Positions 14,040 through 22,651 of a stretch of 24,792 nt of DNA are shown piece by piece. The stretch covers positions 1 through 24,792 of the forward strand of contig CAYSWH010000024.1 of assembly GCA_964434775.1 (NCBI GenBank). Direction: 5' to 3'. Within the stretch, counting starts at the first letter, position 1, and each line of letters begins with the position of its first letter. A program made the position numbers and the translations under genes. The notes beneath the pieces were generated by a model. It worked only from the letters and a program-made list of their open reading frames with translations. It was not told the DNA's origin and searched no databases. Source of the stretch: CAYSWH01 sp964434775. Its GTDB lineage: Bacteria > Patescibacteriota > JACMRA01.

Positions 14040-14951
14040 ATGCTCCTTCATGATACTCACGCCCACCTGGATCTCTTATTGCAAAAACTAGGCTTAATTA
14101 GCGATTATCCGAAACTTGACTTACAAACGGTAGAACCTGAGATAATCGAAAAAACGGACTACGACAAAAACAAGTTGGATGAACTTCTAAACAATCACGA
14201 ATACATCTTTCAATCCGGGGTTTCAGCCAAAAACCTACTTTCTTCGGTTCACCTTTTTGCCCATAACCCCAAGGTCAAATATCTACTTGGCTCCCACCCG
14301 GATATGGTCAAGGAAGGTTTTGACTTGAAAGAATATCTCCTGGAAATTGACCTAATTACCAGTCTTTACAAGGGAGAAAGTAAGGCAAATTCGGAGAGTA
14401 AAATTTCCAAGGTTTTACAAGAAAGGCTCGTGGGTATCGGTGAAATCGGATTGGATTATTATTGGGTAAACGAAGAAAAGTACCAAAAAATCCAGCAGAC
14501 CCTTTTTGAATCTCAAATTCAGTTGGCTCTTAAACTAAATTTGCCGATCCAGATCCATACCAGAGAGGCCTTTGAAGACACTATCTCCATTATTCACAAC
14601 TTCCCACAAATTCATGGTAGATTTGCCATCCATTGCTTTACCGGAAACATAGAAAACCTCAGACAGGTACTTGATCTAGGAGGTAAAGTCGGCTACGGAG
14701 GCATCCTTACCTTCGGACAAAACGCAGAATACTTGCGAGAAACCGTTAGATACTGCCCTAATGAGAACTTTCTTTTAGAAACAGACCTGCCCTTTTTAGC
14801 TCCCAAACCTCACCGCGGTAAAACTTGCTTGCCAGAATATATTACCAGTGCGGGAGAGAAAATCGCAGAAATAAAGGAAATAGATATAGACAAACTGTGG
14901 AGCCGAAGCAAAGAAAACAGTTTTCAGATATTTGAAAAAGCTAGTCTATGA
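14040..14951 (+). CDS. tatD: TatD-family metal-dependent DNase
   Basis: TatD proteins are cytoplasmic metal-dependent nucleases of the amidohydrolase TIM-barrel fold, implicated in DNA repair and 3'-5' trimming. The metal-ligand motifs are all present in order: DTHAHLD (5-11), GEIGLDYYW, IQIHTREAF, FAIHCFTG and ETDLPFLAPKPHRG. At 303 residues it is somewhat longer than the usual 255-265. The extra length lies after the first motif (LLLQKLGLISDYPKLDLQTV and the following Asp/Lys-rich stretch) and around residues 105-125. It stands alone, divergent from mutM and convergent with the kinase/phosphatase pair. No Shine-Dalgarno is present, and the TATAAT box sits very close to the start. Confidence 0.93.
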   Translation: MLLHDTHAHLDLLLQKLGLISDYPKLDLQTVEPEIIEKTDYDKNKLDELLNNHEYIFQSGVSAKNLLSSVHLFAHNPKVKYLLGSHPDMVKEGFDLKEYLLEIDLITSLYKGESKANSESKISKVLQERLVGIGEIGLDYYWVNEEKYQKIQQTLFESQIQLALKLNLPIQIHTREAFEDTISIIHNFPQIHGRFAIHCFTGNIENLRQVLDLGGKVGYGGILTFGQNAEYLRETVRYCPNENFLLETDLPFLAPKPHRGKTCLPEYITSAGEKIAEIKEIDIDKLWSRSKENSFQIFEKASL

Positions 14952-15099
14952 TCCTGATCTTCTTAATGTTCTTAGACACTGTCAGTTAAAAAAATTATCT
15001 CAGCTTCCGATGTATTGATATTCTCAATCACTCATCAGAAGTTAAAACGAAAAAAGATTTTAAATTATACCTCACAGAATCAAGTTTGACGACGGAACT

Positions 15100-15984
15100 C
15101 TATAGATACTTGTAAAGAACCGAATGAACTCTATCCAGGTAGCTGGGTCCAAAAAGATTGGCGTGTACCAAGAGATAGTAGAGATTGTAAATTTCTGCTC
15201 TTTCTTGCCAACCCCCTTCCAAGGGAAAGTTTGATTGGTATGCCTCGTAAAACATATGACTAAAGCGAGTAAAAAGCAGAGTAAATGCCAATTCTGCCTC
15301 TCGGTGACCATAATAACATGCCGGATCAATTAGTACCGGGCGGCTGTCAATATCCGCAAAATGGTTGCCACCCCACATGTCGCCGTGAAGTAGCGACGGT
15401 TTTTCGATTGGCAATAAGGAAGGTAATTTCCGGTATAAATCTTGAAATTTTGAGTATAGCTCTTCATCTACTATGTTGTTTTCTTTTCCCAAATTAAGTT
15501 GTTTTTCCAGCCTTTCCGTGACAAAAAAATCTATCCAGTTTTCTATTCGCCTGTTCGACTGGTTTAAGCCACCAATATAATTATCATAATCCAGTCCGTA
15601 TTTCTCGGCAGAAATCAAGTGGAGCCTGGCCATTGATTCACCGAAGTTAGTCCAAAAAAGGTCGTTCTCTTCAGTACTTTCTACGTATTCCATCAATAAG
15701 ATGGCGTAATTTCCAGTAGAGCTAACAAAAAGCGTGTCCGGAATAATGAAAATACCGGTATTACGGAGTAACTGCAAATTGTCTGACTCTTTTTCAAAGT
15801 TATCCAGATAAGAAAGACTGTTTAATTTCAAGAAAAACTTTCCCAAGCTGGTTGTTACACAAAAGGATTCACTGATATCCCCCCCAAAAACTCTTTCTTG
15901 ATGATGTAATATTATTTCCTTTCCCAGTTTTTTACTTAAGGTGTCTTCTATCTCAATATGAATCTCCTGAGGTAGCATTAACAT
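15100..15984 (-). CDS. Fructosamine/ribulosamine-3-kinase family protein
   Basis: These cytoplasmic kinases phosphorylate sugars bound to protein amines (fructosamines, ribulosamines, erythrulosamines), making the adduct unstable so that the protein is freed. The 294 residues show the aminoglycoside-phosphotransferase-like fold: GGDISESF (34-41, nucleotide loop), the ATP-binding Lys K53 in FFLKLN, the catalytic LHGDMWGGN (199-207, Asp 202) and the metal-binding LIDPACYYGHREAELAF (218-234). The last motif is specific for this family. It starts 5 bp after the stop of a low-molecular-weight phosphatase gene and is clearly co-transcribed. A second ATG two codons in (15978) is an alternative start. 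Confidence 0.92.
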   Translation of the reverse strand: MLMLPQEIHIEIEDTLSKKLGKEIILHHQERVFGGDISESFCVTTSLGKFFLKLNSLSYLDNFEKESDNLQLLRNTGIFIIPDTLFVSSTGNYAILLMEYVESTEENDLFWTNFGESMARLHLISAEKYGLDYDNYIGGLNQSNRRIENWIDFFVTERLEKQLNLGKENNIVDEELYSKFQDLYRKLPSLLPIEKPSLLHGDMWGGNHFADIDSRPVLIDPACYYGHREAELAFTLLFTRFSHMFYEAYQSNFPLEGGWQERAEIYNLYYLLVHANLFGPSYLDRVHSVLYKYL

Positions 15985-15989
15985 AATAA

Positions 15990-16463
15990 TTATAATTTAT
16001 TTTGCTTTAAATAATCCAAAAAGTTTTCTAAAGACCGCTCTATTATTTGATAGACCTTTTCAAAGCCGTCCACTCGATCATAATATGGATCCGGCACATC
16101 ACCTTTTCCTTTAGGATCAAAATCCCTTAGCATAATTATTTCCGCTTTAGAATCAGGGACCAATACTTTCATGCGATTAACATCATAATAGTTACTGCTG
16201 TCCATAGCTAAAATATAATCATACTCCAAAAGATCTTGACCTTGAATCTGTCTGGCGGCATGAGAAAAAATAATCCCTCTATTTCTGAGAGTGCTTAAAG
16301 TTTGCGGATCAGAATTTTCCCCTTGATGCCAATTGCCCGTCCCTGCCGAGCCGACTGTCACCGAATCTTCCAAACCTTCTTTTTTTAACATTGTTTCAAA
16401 TAACCCATGAGCCATTGGAGAACGACAAATATTACCAAGACATAAAAACAACACCTTTACCAT
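15990..16463 (-). CDS. Low-molecular-weight phosphotyrosine phosphatase family protein
   Basis: The 157-residue protein has the signature CLGNICRS (8-15), with nucleophile C8 and R14, at the very N-terminus, and the general-acid loop DPYYD (D125) near the C-terminus. Members dephosphorylate protein tyrosine or arginine phosphate. One bacterial group instead acts on ribulosamine-5-phosphate and erythrulosamine-4-phosphate and is often encoded beside a fructosamine kinase homologue, exactly the arrangement here. The likely role is therefore the first step of deglycation of pentose-phosphate adducts, with the kinase next. Classical signalling phosphatase activity cannot be excluded. A promoter is readable upstream (16485-16514). 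Confidence 0.92.
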   Translation of the reverse strand: MVKVLFLCLGNICRSPMAHGLFETMLKKEGLEDSVTVGSAGTGNWHQGENSDPQTLSTLRNRGIIFSHAARQIQGQDLLEYDYILAMDSSNYYDVNRMKVLVPDSKAEIIMLRDFDPKGKGDVPDPYYDRVDGFEKVYQIIERSLENFLDYLKQNKL

Positions 16464-16484
16464 ATTTACTCAAATATTCCAAGA

Positions 16485-16514
16485 GTTATACAAAAAAATC
16501 TTACAATTCGTCAA
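16485..16514 (-). promoter_or_regulatory. Sigma70-like promoter of the phosphatase-kinase operon
   Basis: On the minus strand, TTGACG (16509-16514) and TATAAC (16485-16490) are separated by 18 nt, each 5 of 6 to consensus. The predicted leader before the ATG at 16463 is only about 15 nt and contains no Shine-Dalgarno. Confidence 0.55.
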
Positions 16515-16589
16515 ATTATTTCTTCTTAGAGTATATTTAATTCTTAATAAACAAATTTTTTAAAAAACCGTTTAAACTCAAAATCCTTT

Positions 16590-16595
16590 TATAAT
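16590..16595 (+). promoter_or_regulatory. Candidate -10 box upstream of the VirB4-like gene
   Basis: A perfect TATAAT lies 82 nt before the VirB4-like ATG in an A/T-rich gap. No convincing -35 box is seen, so confidence is low. Confidence 0.3.
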
Positions 16596-16677
16596 CTTGG
16601 AAAACACACAATTAATTTATTGCCAAAACAAAAAAAATTTAATAGAATCATTAACAAGCCAATAAGAGTAATTCAAA

Positions 16678-19056
16678 ATGAAAGATTTGAACAAACAGAA
16701 CCCCAAATACATACCAAATCAGCAAGAAATAAATCAATTAAATCGGGAAACAAGCTACGATGATTTTGAGGTTACTTTTCCTGCTCCAAGAAACCCGAAT
16801 AACTCAAATTACAAAAAACAGGGTATTGCCAATTATCGAAACGCTCGCTCTAACAGAAGAAAAAACTCAAGACCCCAAAGAAAAGTTCCGTATACGGAAT
16901 TAAGAAGAGAAAACTTAAGAAACGGCGACTCTCGCCAACCCGGCTTTGCACAGACCCGGAGCTCGATTGCTCAGAATCAAAATAACCCAAATGAAAACTA
17001 TCGATCGGAACAAAATCATTCTTACAATACGAACTTCCAAAATCAAAACAACGCAATTAATCCGAACGGTTTTTCGCAACCGCCCATAAAGACCCACCCA
17101 AACAGTCAGAATCACCCTCAACCCAATCAGGTCAGACCAAAAAAATGGCCTTACAGCAAAACCGGCCCTCAAAACAAAAACAACCCCAACCCTCAAAGCC
17201 CGAATAAAGAGACGGGAAAAGAAAAGAAGCAGGATACCTATAGCCCGGATTACTTGAGGAAACTAGACCCAAAAGAATTACGTCGAGAAGTCATTAAAAC
17301 CCAGACCGACATCCAAAAACAATTGATCGAGATAGAAAAATCTTACCGTGAAGGTCTTTCCACAGTTAGAGATCTGATTGCCCCTGCAAGCATTAAGATA
17401 ACTACCGGACACTTACAAGTAGGAACCAAATTTGTCAGAAGCTTCTTTGTATTAACCTACCCCAGAGTAATCGCTAGCGGCTGGCTGGAGGGGATCGTTA
17501 ACGCCGACATCCCTTTTGACTTATCAATTTTCATTTATCCGAGAGATACAGGAGAGGTTCTCAGAGAACTAAAAAGTAAAGTCGGAAAGATTCAAGCTAG
17601 TCTTTCCATTAACGCAGAAAAAGGCGGAGCCAGAGACCCTGCTTTGGAAACAGCATATGGTGACGTAGAACAATTGAGAGACGCAATCCAGCAAGGAGTA
17701 GAAAAATTCTATCGCGTCGGAGTATACATAACTGTTTACGGTAACAGTTTAGAAGAATTAAACAAGTACACACAATCTATTGAAGGTGTGCTTAGCCAAC
17801 AAAATATTATTCTAAAAAGAGCAGCTTTACAAATGGATGACGGCTATAATTCAACCTTACCGATCCTCAAAGACGATCTGAATATTTTTGCCAACCTTAA
17901 CACCAGCCCTTTATCCGCATGCTTTCCTTTTGTTTCTTCAGAATTATCCTCGGATAACGGAATTCTTTACGGCATAAACCGTCATAATACTTCCTTGATT
18001 ATTTTTGATAGATTTGAATTGGAAAATGCTAATTCGATTGTTTTGGCCACTTCTGGTGCCGGTAAATCTTATACAGTGAAATTGGAAATTCTGAGAAGTT
18101 TGATGCTTGGCGTAGATGTTATTGTTATTGATCCGGAACAAGAATACAAGGTTTTAGCCGATTCCTTGGGAGGAACTTACATAAACATGAGTTTGAATTC
18201 GGTCAATCGGATTAATCCTTTTGATTTACCCAAACCTCTACCCGGCGAAAGCACTGCTGATATTCTTCGTTCAGCAATCATAGACATTATGGGTTTGATG
18301 AACATCATGCTAGGCAAACTGGATCCTAGTGAAACCGGTATTATGGAAAGAGCAATAATGGAGGCCTACGCCAAAAGAGATATTACTCCCGAAGCAGATA
18401 TAAGTAATGTAACCGTACCGACCATGGGTGATTTGGTAGAAATTTTGAGAGGTATGACTGAGGGTGAGAGCCTTGCTCAAAGACTTTATAGGTTTACGGA
18501 AGGAACTTTTGCCGGGATTTTTAACCAAAGAACTAATATAAATATTAACAACGGTTTCGTTGTCTTTAATATACGTGACCTCCAGGAACAATTAAGGCCA
18601 ATTGCCATGTATATTCTCTTAAAGTACGTTTGGAATGAAATTCGCTCGGAATTAAAAAAAAGAATCCTCACTATTGACGAGGCATGGATAATGATGCAGT
18701 ACGAAGACTCAGCCAAATTTCTTTACGGCTTGGCTAAAAGAGCCAGAAAGTATTATCTGGGAGTCACAACCATTACTCAAGATGTGGGAGACTTTTTGAA
18801 TTCTCCATATGGCAAACCCATTGTAACTAATTCGGCCATGAAATTACTTCTCAAGCAATCAACGGCCGCGATTGATATGGTGGGAGATATTTTTGCTCTA
18901 ACCAGAGGAGAAAGACAAGTGTTACTTAATTCCGATGTCGGCCAAGGAATCTTCTTTGCGGGCCCCAGACATGTAGCTATTGAAATCATCGCTTTCCCAA
19001 CTGAACATAAAATGATTACTACCAACCCTAAGGATCTAATAAATTCCGCTCAATAA
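16678..19056 (+). CDS. VirB4/TraC-like type IV secretion ATPase with disordered N-terminal extension
   Basis: This is a hexameric-type ATPase that powers type IV secretion, conjugation or related pilus systems at the inner face of the membrane. The 792 residues comprise a low-complexity Asn/Gln/Pro/Arg-rich region (about 1-190), a short coiled linker (about 195-230), the N-terminal VirB4/TraC domain (about 235-410) and the RecA-like ATPase (about 420-770), with Walker A TSGAGKSYT (458-466), Walker B ILTIDEAW (663-670) and the motif TTITQDVGDFLNS. No other type IV secretion gene (VirB6, VirD4, VirB11, pilin) is in the window. VirB4 homologues of this type are common in CPR genomes. The ATG at 16678 fits with no Shine-Dalgarno; an internal start cannot be excluded, but the disordered region has no stop and normal codon use. 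A copy of the 144-bp repeat follows it. Confidence 0.9.
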   Translation: MKDLNKQNPKYIPNQQEINQLNRETSYDDFEVTFPAPRNPNNSNYKKQGIANYRNARSNRRKNSRPQRKVPYTELRRENLRNGDSRQPGFAQTRSSIAQNQNNPNENYRSEQNHSYNTNFQNQNNAINPNGFSQPPIKTHPNSQNHPQPNQVRPKKWPYSKTGPQNKNNPNPQSPNKETGKEKKQDTYSPDYLRKLDPKELRREVIKTQTDIQKQLIEIEKSYREGLSTVRDLIAPASIKITTGHLQVGTKFVRSFFVLTYPRVIASGWLEGIVNADIPFDLSIFIYPRDTGEVLRELKSKVGKIQASLSINAEKGGARDPALETAYGDVEQLRDAIQQGVEKFYRVGVYITVYGNSLEELNKYTQSIEGVLSQQNIILKRAALQMDDGYNSTLPILKDDLNIFANLNTSPLSACFPFVSSELSSDNGILYGINRHNTSLIIFDRFELENANSIVLATSGAGKSYTVKLEILRSLMLGVDVIVIDPEQEYKVLADSLGGTYINMSLNSVNRINPFDLPKPLPGESTADILRSAIIDIMGLMNIMLGKLDPSETGIMERAIMEAYAKRDITPEADISNVTVPTMGDLVEILRGMTEGESLAQRLYRFTEGTFAGIFNQRTNININNGFVVFNIRDLQEQLRPIAMYILLKYVWNEIRSELKKRILTIDEAWIMMQYEDSAKFLYGLAKRARKYYLGVTTITQDVGDFLNSPYGKPIVTNSAMKLLLKQSTAAIDMVGDIFALTRGERQVLLNSDVGQGIFFAGPRHVAIEIIAFPTEHKMITTNPKDLINSAQ

Positions 19057-19489
19057 ATTATACCGTCATACTTATTCCGACAACCGGCAGCAAAAATTAA
19101 CCTCCTAAAAGCACTTCAGAAAGAACAGGTACTTATAAGCCAACCCCTCTTAAACCTAGACATTTTCAAATTCCACTCCGTCACTTGCCAATTGGTCATC
19201 CTGAATTTATTTCAGGATCTATTCGAAGAGATGCCGAAACGAGTTCGCCATGACAGGTGTATAGGTTATTTTCGGATAGACTATACTTTAATTATCTTGA
19301 AGAGTGTAAGAGCTCAAATTTTTTTTATGGCCTGATAAGGCTATGATCATCACGATAATATATAACATATGAGAATGCTTGAAAAAAAATCGAGAGATTT
19401 TTACCGAGCTTTGAAATTGTCTTGATTGTATGAAAACATTGACAAACAAACGGAAAGTAAAAAATTTTTGTATTAAGTCATCAAATTAA
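19057..19489. other. Intergenic region between convergent VirB4-like and LCP genes
   Basis: The gap of 433 bp contains the second copy of the 144-bp repeat (19142-19285). The rest is A/T-rich with runs of T and A and no open frame with a recognisable product. No clear stem-plus-T terminator was found for either converging gene, so the hairpins of the repeat may serve as the transcript end. Confidence 0.5.
19142..19285 (+). repeat. 144-bp dispersed repeat, copy 2
   Basis: Same orientation as 476-619, with 141 of 144 positions identical. The perfect 7-bp hairpin (19198-19204 and 19212-19218) is conserved. The three differences (19228, 19234, 19250) all fall in the second half of the element. 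It sits between two convergent genes, so like copy 1 it is in a 3' intergenic space. Confidence 0.9.
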
Positions 19490-21025
19490 TCAGTCGCTTA
19501 CAGTCTCAGACCAGGCGATTATAGGGTAGTCACTATACTTTCCCGGTTCTACATCTGCCGGAATTTCTGCTTTTACTTCAAACTCCATATCATTCTTTTG
19601 GTTTGCCTTAATAAAGAGTTCTCTAAGTTTAGGGTCTGAAATATAAATCGTCGTCTTTTCCACGCTGGTAGCTGTAGCTATCTTAATTTCTTGATAATAC
19701 TGATTATAAGTCAGGTTACTTTCATTAAAACCCATTTCAACTAATTTATTATAGGTATTAACTACGTCGTTACTTTGGTTTCCTAAAATTGCCACTTCGG
19801 CTTCAAACAACTCTTCTGTCTGAGCAGTGTAGAGTAAATTTTGAATTTGTTCTTGAGCTTTTTTTTGTGTTTTGGAGGTTCCTTTTCCTCCGGCAATAGT
19901 TCCGTCACAATATCGAATTACATATGCACCGTCATTTGTTTGGGTAGGACATAAAAGTCCGTTATCAGTACTCCAGTTTAATGAATAGTAGTTTTCTCTA
20001 ATTTCTTCTTTGTTTATGTCTTGAAAAATATTGTAAAAAGCCATCATTTCGTCTAGTTCGGCTGAAGTTTTTACGTTTTTCTGAAAGATATCCATATACG
20101 AAGTAAGGCTTTGAGGATTCAATACAATTTCACCGGAAGATATTTTTTGTTTTGCTTTGGTCAAAGCAGCCTGTATTACTTTCTGCTGCCGGGCACTTCT
20201 GGCAAAATCCGACCCTTCTCCGTTATTACCATGTCTACTTCTGGCATAGATTAGAGCCGTTTCCCCGTCCATTATCTGAGGACCTTCGGAGAAGGTCTGA
20301 CAAGGTAGATAACCTCGATATCCCGGAGCCGGAAACTGACAGTCGGTAAAGCTGTTTTCAACATTCACTTCAATACCTCCCAGCTCATCAATAGCTTTCT
20401 CCACTCCTTGAAAATCGACAGTTCCCCAGTAATGAATCTCAATACCAAATTCTTCTTCCAAAAAATTAGCCACATATCTACCCCCGGTTCCTTCCTTTAC
20501 GTTCTCCGCGGCTACATAAAGACCGTTGATTTTACCGGTATGATATTTATCACTCACGTAAAAATCCCGCGGTATATTTACTGCTGCTACAGCTTTTTCC
20601 TGATGGTAGTATGAGGCAATAATAATTGTATCCGTACCTCCTTGGGCAGTACCTAATATTAATACATTAGTTTTGCCGTTTGTTTGCTGAACTTGAGTCT
20701 GTGAAACCGGATTAAGTATAGATCCAAAGTCCCCTAAAATTCCCAGTAGACCTTTGGATTGGCCCTGAGAAGTAACTTCCCCGGAAGTGGAAATGGCACT
20801 AAAAGCGACCACCCCGAATAGACTAAAAAAACCGAAACAAACTAAAATTATTAAATATGAAAACACCTTACCGAAAGATCTTTTTTTCCTTGGCGGTTTT
20901 TGATAATTATCTTCAACTTCCGGCTCTATTCCATATTTTTTCTTGGTAAAGGGTACATCTAATGATTCATCTTGAAAATTAGGTTTGGCTGTTTTTGTTT
21001 CTTCTCCAAATCGGCTTACGGGCAT
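19490..21025 (-). CDS. LytR-CpsA-Psr (LCP) family protein with LytR_C domain
   Basis: LCP proteins are membrane-anchored phosphotransferases that attach polymers such as teichoic acids or polysaccharides to peptidoglycan. The 511 residues show a basic cytoplasmic N-terminus (1-52, ending KPPRKKRS), one membrane helix (about 54-78), the LCP domain (about 118-295) with TDTIIIASYYH, VNIPRDFYV (with the conserved Arg), GKINGLY, VDFQGVEKAIDELGGIEV and ARSRHG followed by ARSARQQKV. At the C-terminus (about 410-500) a LytR_C-type domain follows (EVAILGNQSNDVVNTYNKL). Four Cys (DCQF, PCQTF, LLCPT, RYCDGTIAGG) lie outside the membrane and are shared with the upstream paralogue. It lies 39 bp downstream of that paralogue and is probably the second gene of an operon. 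Confidence 0.93.
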   Translation of the reverse strand: MPVSRFGEETKTAKPNFQDESLDVPFTKKKYGIEPEVEDNYQKPPRKKRSFGKVFSYLIILVCFGFFSLFGVVAFSAISTSGEVTSQGQSKGLLGILGDFGSILNPVSQTQVQQTNGKTNVLILGTAQGGTDTIIIASYYHQEKAVAAVNIPRDFYVSDKYHTGKINGLYVAAENVKEGTGGRYVANFLEEEFGIEIHYWGTVDFQGVEKAIDELGGIEVNVENSFTDCQFPAPGYRGYLPCQTFSEGPQIMDGETALIYARSRHGNNGEGSDFARSARQQKVIQAALTKAKQKISSGEIVLNPQSLTSYMDIFQKNVKTSAELDEMMAFYNIFQDINKEEIRENYYSLNWSTDNGLLCPTQTNDGAYVIRYCDGTIAGGKGTSKTQKKAQEQIQNLLYTAQTEELFEAEVAILGNQSNDVVNTYNKLVEMGFNESNLTYNQYYQEIKIATATSVEKTTIYISDPKLRELFIKANQKNDMEFEVKAEIPADVEPGKYSDYPIIAWSETVSD

Positions 21026-21064
21026 AAATCATTTTATAAAAAAAAATTCCAAAAATGTAAAGGT

Positions 21065-22552
21065 CTATCGAACTATTTGAGTTTCATTTTGCAAGGTGCT
21101 GTTTTCTTGAGATTTAGCTTCTTCCAGAATGTTTTGTAGGCGATTTGCAAGTAAGGATCTATACTCCGAGGCATACTCTCCGCCTATCACTGATCCGTCA
21201 CAATAAGTTAGAATATACTGACCGTTTTCTAGTTGATCATCACAAAAAATTAATTCTTCATTCGTGTTGATACTAAAAGTATGATATTTTTTTTCAGTTT
21301 CGTCTAAGTCCTGAAAAACACTATATAAAGCAAGTAAATCTTTGGCACCTAAAGAAGTTTTTACGTTTCCGCTAAAAATATTCAGGTATGAATTCAAATT
21401 TCCGGGATTGAGAAACATTTCTCCGCTTTCTATCTTTTCTTTCGACTTTAAGAGACCTGCTTCAATAACCTCTGACTGCCTTCTACTTCTATCAAAATCT
21501 GTGGCAACATCAACATTAATACCTTCAGGAGTATAGCCGTGCCTGCTTCTGGCATAAATAAGAGCTGTCCTACCATCCATTGTTTGTCTTCCTTTTTCAA
21601 AAGACGGACAAGGTCTCATAAAAACAGATCCGTCAATAACCTGATAATTGTCATTAGGAAACTGACAGTCTGTAAATGGCACAGAGACATCGATCTCTAC
21701 TCCTCCTAGCTGATCAATACCGTCAACTACCCCTTGAAAGTTGATAGAGACCCAATAATGAAATACCAATTTAAACTCATCACTTAGAACTTCAATTACC
21801 GCAGAAGGTCCGCTACCGCTACTTCTTCTTTCGCTGTAGGAATATAATGCATTTATCTTATATGTTTCTAAAGAGCCCAAATAATTATAATAAGTAACAG
21901 CAGTATCTCTAGGTATACTGGTTATTACCAGCTCATCTACCAGATGATAGTAAGAGGCCATGATTATTGTGTCGGTAAGCAGGTCCTCATCAGGATTGAT
22001 CCCTAAAATCAAAAAATTGGTACGACCGTTAGTTTGCTCCAGATCTTCTTTTGAGTAAGAAGTTTCCGTAATTTCTCCTAGAGTTCCTAGAATACTGCCA
22101 TTGCCTTCATTTAGAACTTTATTTCCGGCTGAAATTGTATTGTAGGCAAAAACTCCAAAAGTACCAAGAAAAAGGGTAGAAATTAAAATTAATGATAGAG
22201 TAATTATTTTACCCAGTTTCCGGACCTTCTTGGGTTGTAAAGTTTTAGCAGCTTGGTTTGGACTAATCTGAGGAAACTTTTTTCTTGGTTGATCGTCACT
22301 GCTATAATGATTATTTCTATGAGACTGGTCGGAAAAAGGATAAGCTTTCTCCTGATTATCATCAGAATTGTATTTTGGCAGAGATGTTTTGTTTGTTTTT
22401 TTTACTGCCTCAACTGCATGATTTGAGACACCACCTTGTTGACTAGATTGTAATGTTTTACCTTTGGCCCTAAATTTGGCATATTCTGATTTTGGAGGTA
22501 CCGGTATTGCTGTAGAGCGATTGCCCGAATTTTTAAACTTAAAGTCCTGCAT
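21065..22552 (-). CDS. LytR-CpsA-Psr (LCP) family protein
   Basis: This is a 495-residue paralogue of the following gene. It has a longer cytoplasmic N-terminus (1-113) rich in Ser, Gln, Asn, Lys and Pro that looks disordered, a membrane helix (about 115-138), then the LCP domain (about 176-370) with TDTIIMASYYH, TSIPRDTAV, YKINALYS, INFQGVVDGIDQLGGVEIDV, ARSRHG and FDRSRRQSEVI. It lacks the C-terminal LytR_C domain, ending instead after an extension with CDGSVIGG. The Cys in DCQF, PCPSF, IFCDD and TYCDG match those of its paralogue. As the first gene of the pair it probably carries the promoter; a 21-bp palindrome (22572-22592) lies 20 bp before its ATG. Confidence 0.92.
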   Translation of the reverse strand: MQDFKFKNSGNRSTAIPVPPKSEYAKFRAKGKTLQSSQQGGVSNHAVEAVKKTNKTSLPKYNSDDNQEKAYPFSDQSHRNNHYSSDDQPRKKFPQISPNQAAKTLQPKKVRKLGKIITLSLILISTLFLGTFGVFAYNTISAGNKVLNEGNGSILGTLGEITETSYSKEDLEQTNGRTNFLILGINPDEDLLTDTIIMASYYHLVDELVITSIPRDTAVTYYNYLGSLETYKINALYSYSERRSSGSGPSAVIEVLSDEFKLVFHYWVSINFQGVVDGIDQLGGVEIDVSVPFTDCQFPNDNYQVIDGSVFMRPCPSFEKGRQTMDGRTALIYARSRHGYTPEGINVDVATDFDRSRRQSEVIEAGLLKSKEKIESGEMFLNPGNLNSYLNIFSGNVKTSLGAKDLLALYSVFQDLDETEKKYHTFSINTNEELIFCDDQLENGQYILTYCDGSVIGGEYASEYRSLLANRLQNILEEAKSQENSTLQNETQIVR

Positions 22553-22571
22553 ATATTATTACAACATTGAC

Positions 22572-22592
22572 CACTATATTTGTCTTATAGTG
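22572..22592. promoter_or_regulatory. Palindrome upstream of the LCP pair, possible operator
   Basis: CACTATA and TATAGTG form a perfect 7-bp inverted repeat around a 7-nt centre, 20-40 bp upstream of the first LCP start codon. The downstream arm reads TATAAG-like on the minus strand and could overlap a -10 box. No T-run follows on either strand, so it is not a normal terminator for the peroxiredoxin gene. An operator or RNA hairpin is an inference. Confidence 0.4.
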
Positions 22593-22651
22593 TCACTGCA
22601 TAGTATTATTGTTACAAAATCAATTTTTGCCAAGTACTTTTTGCTCTTTTT

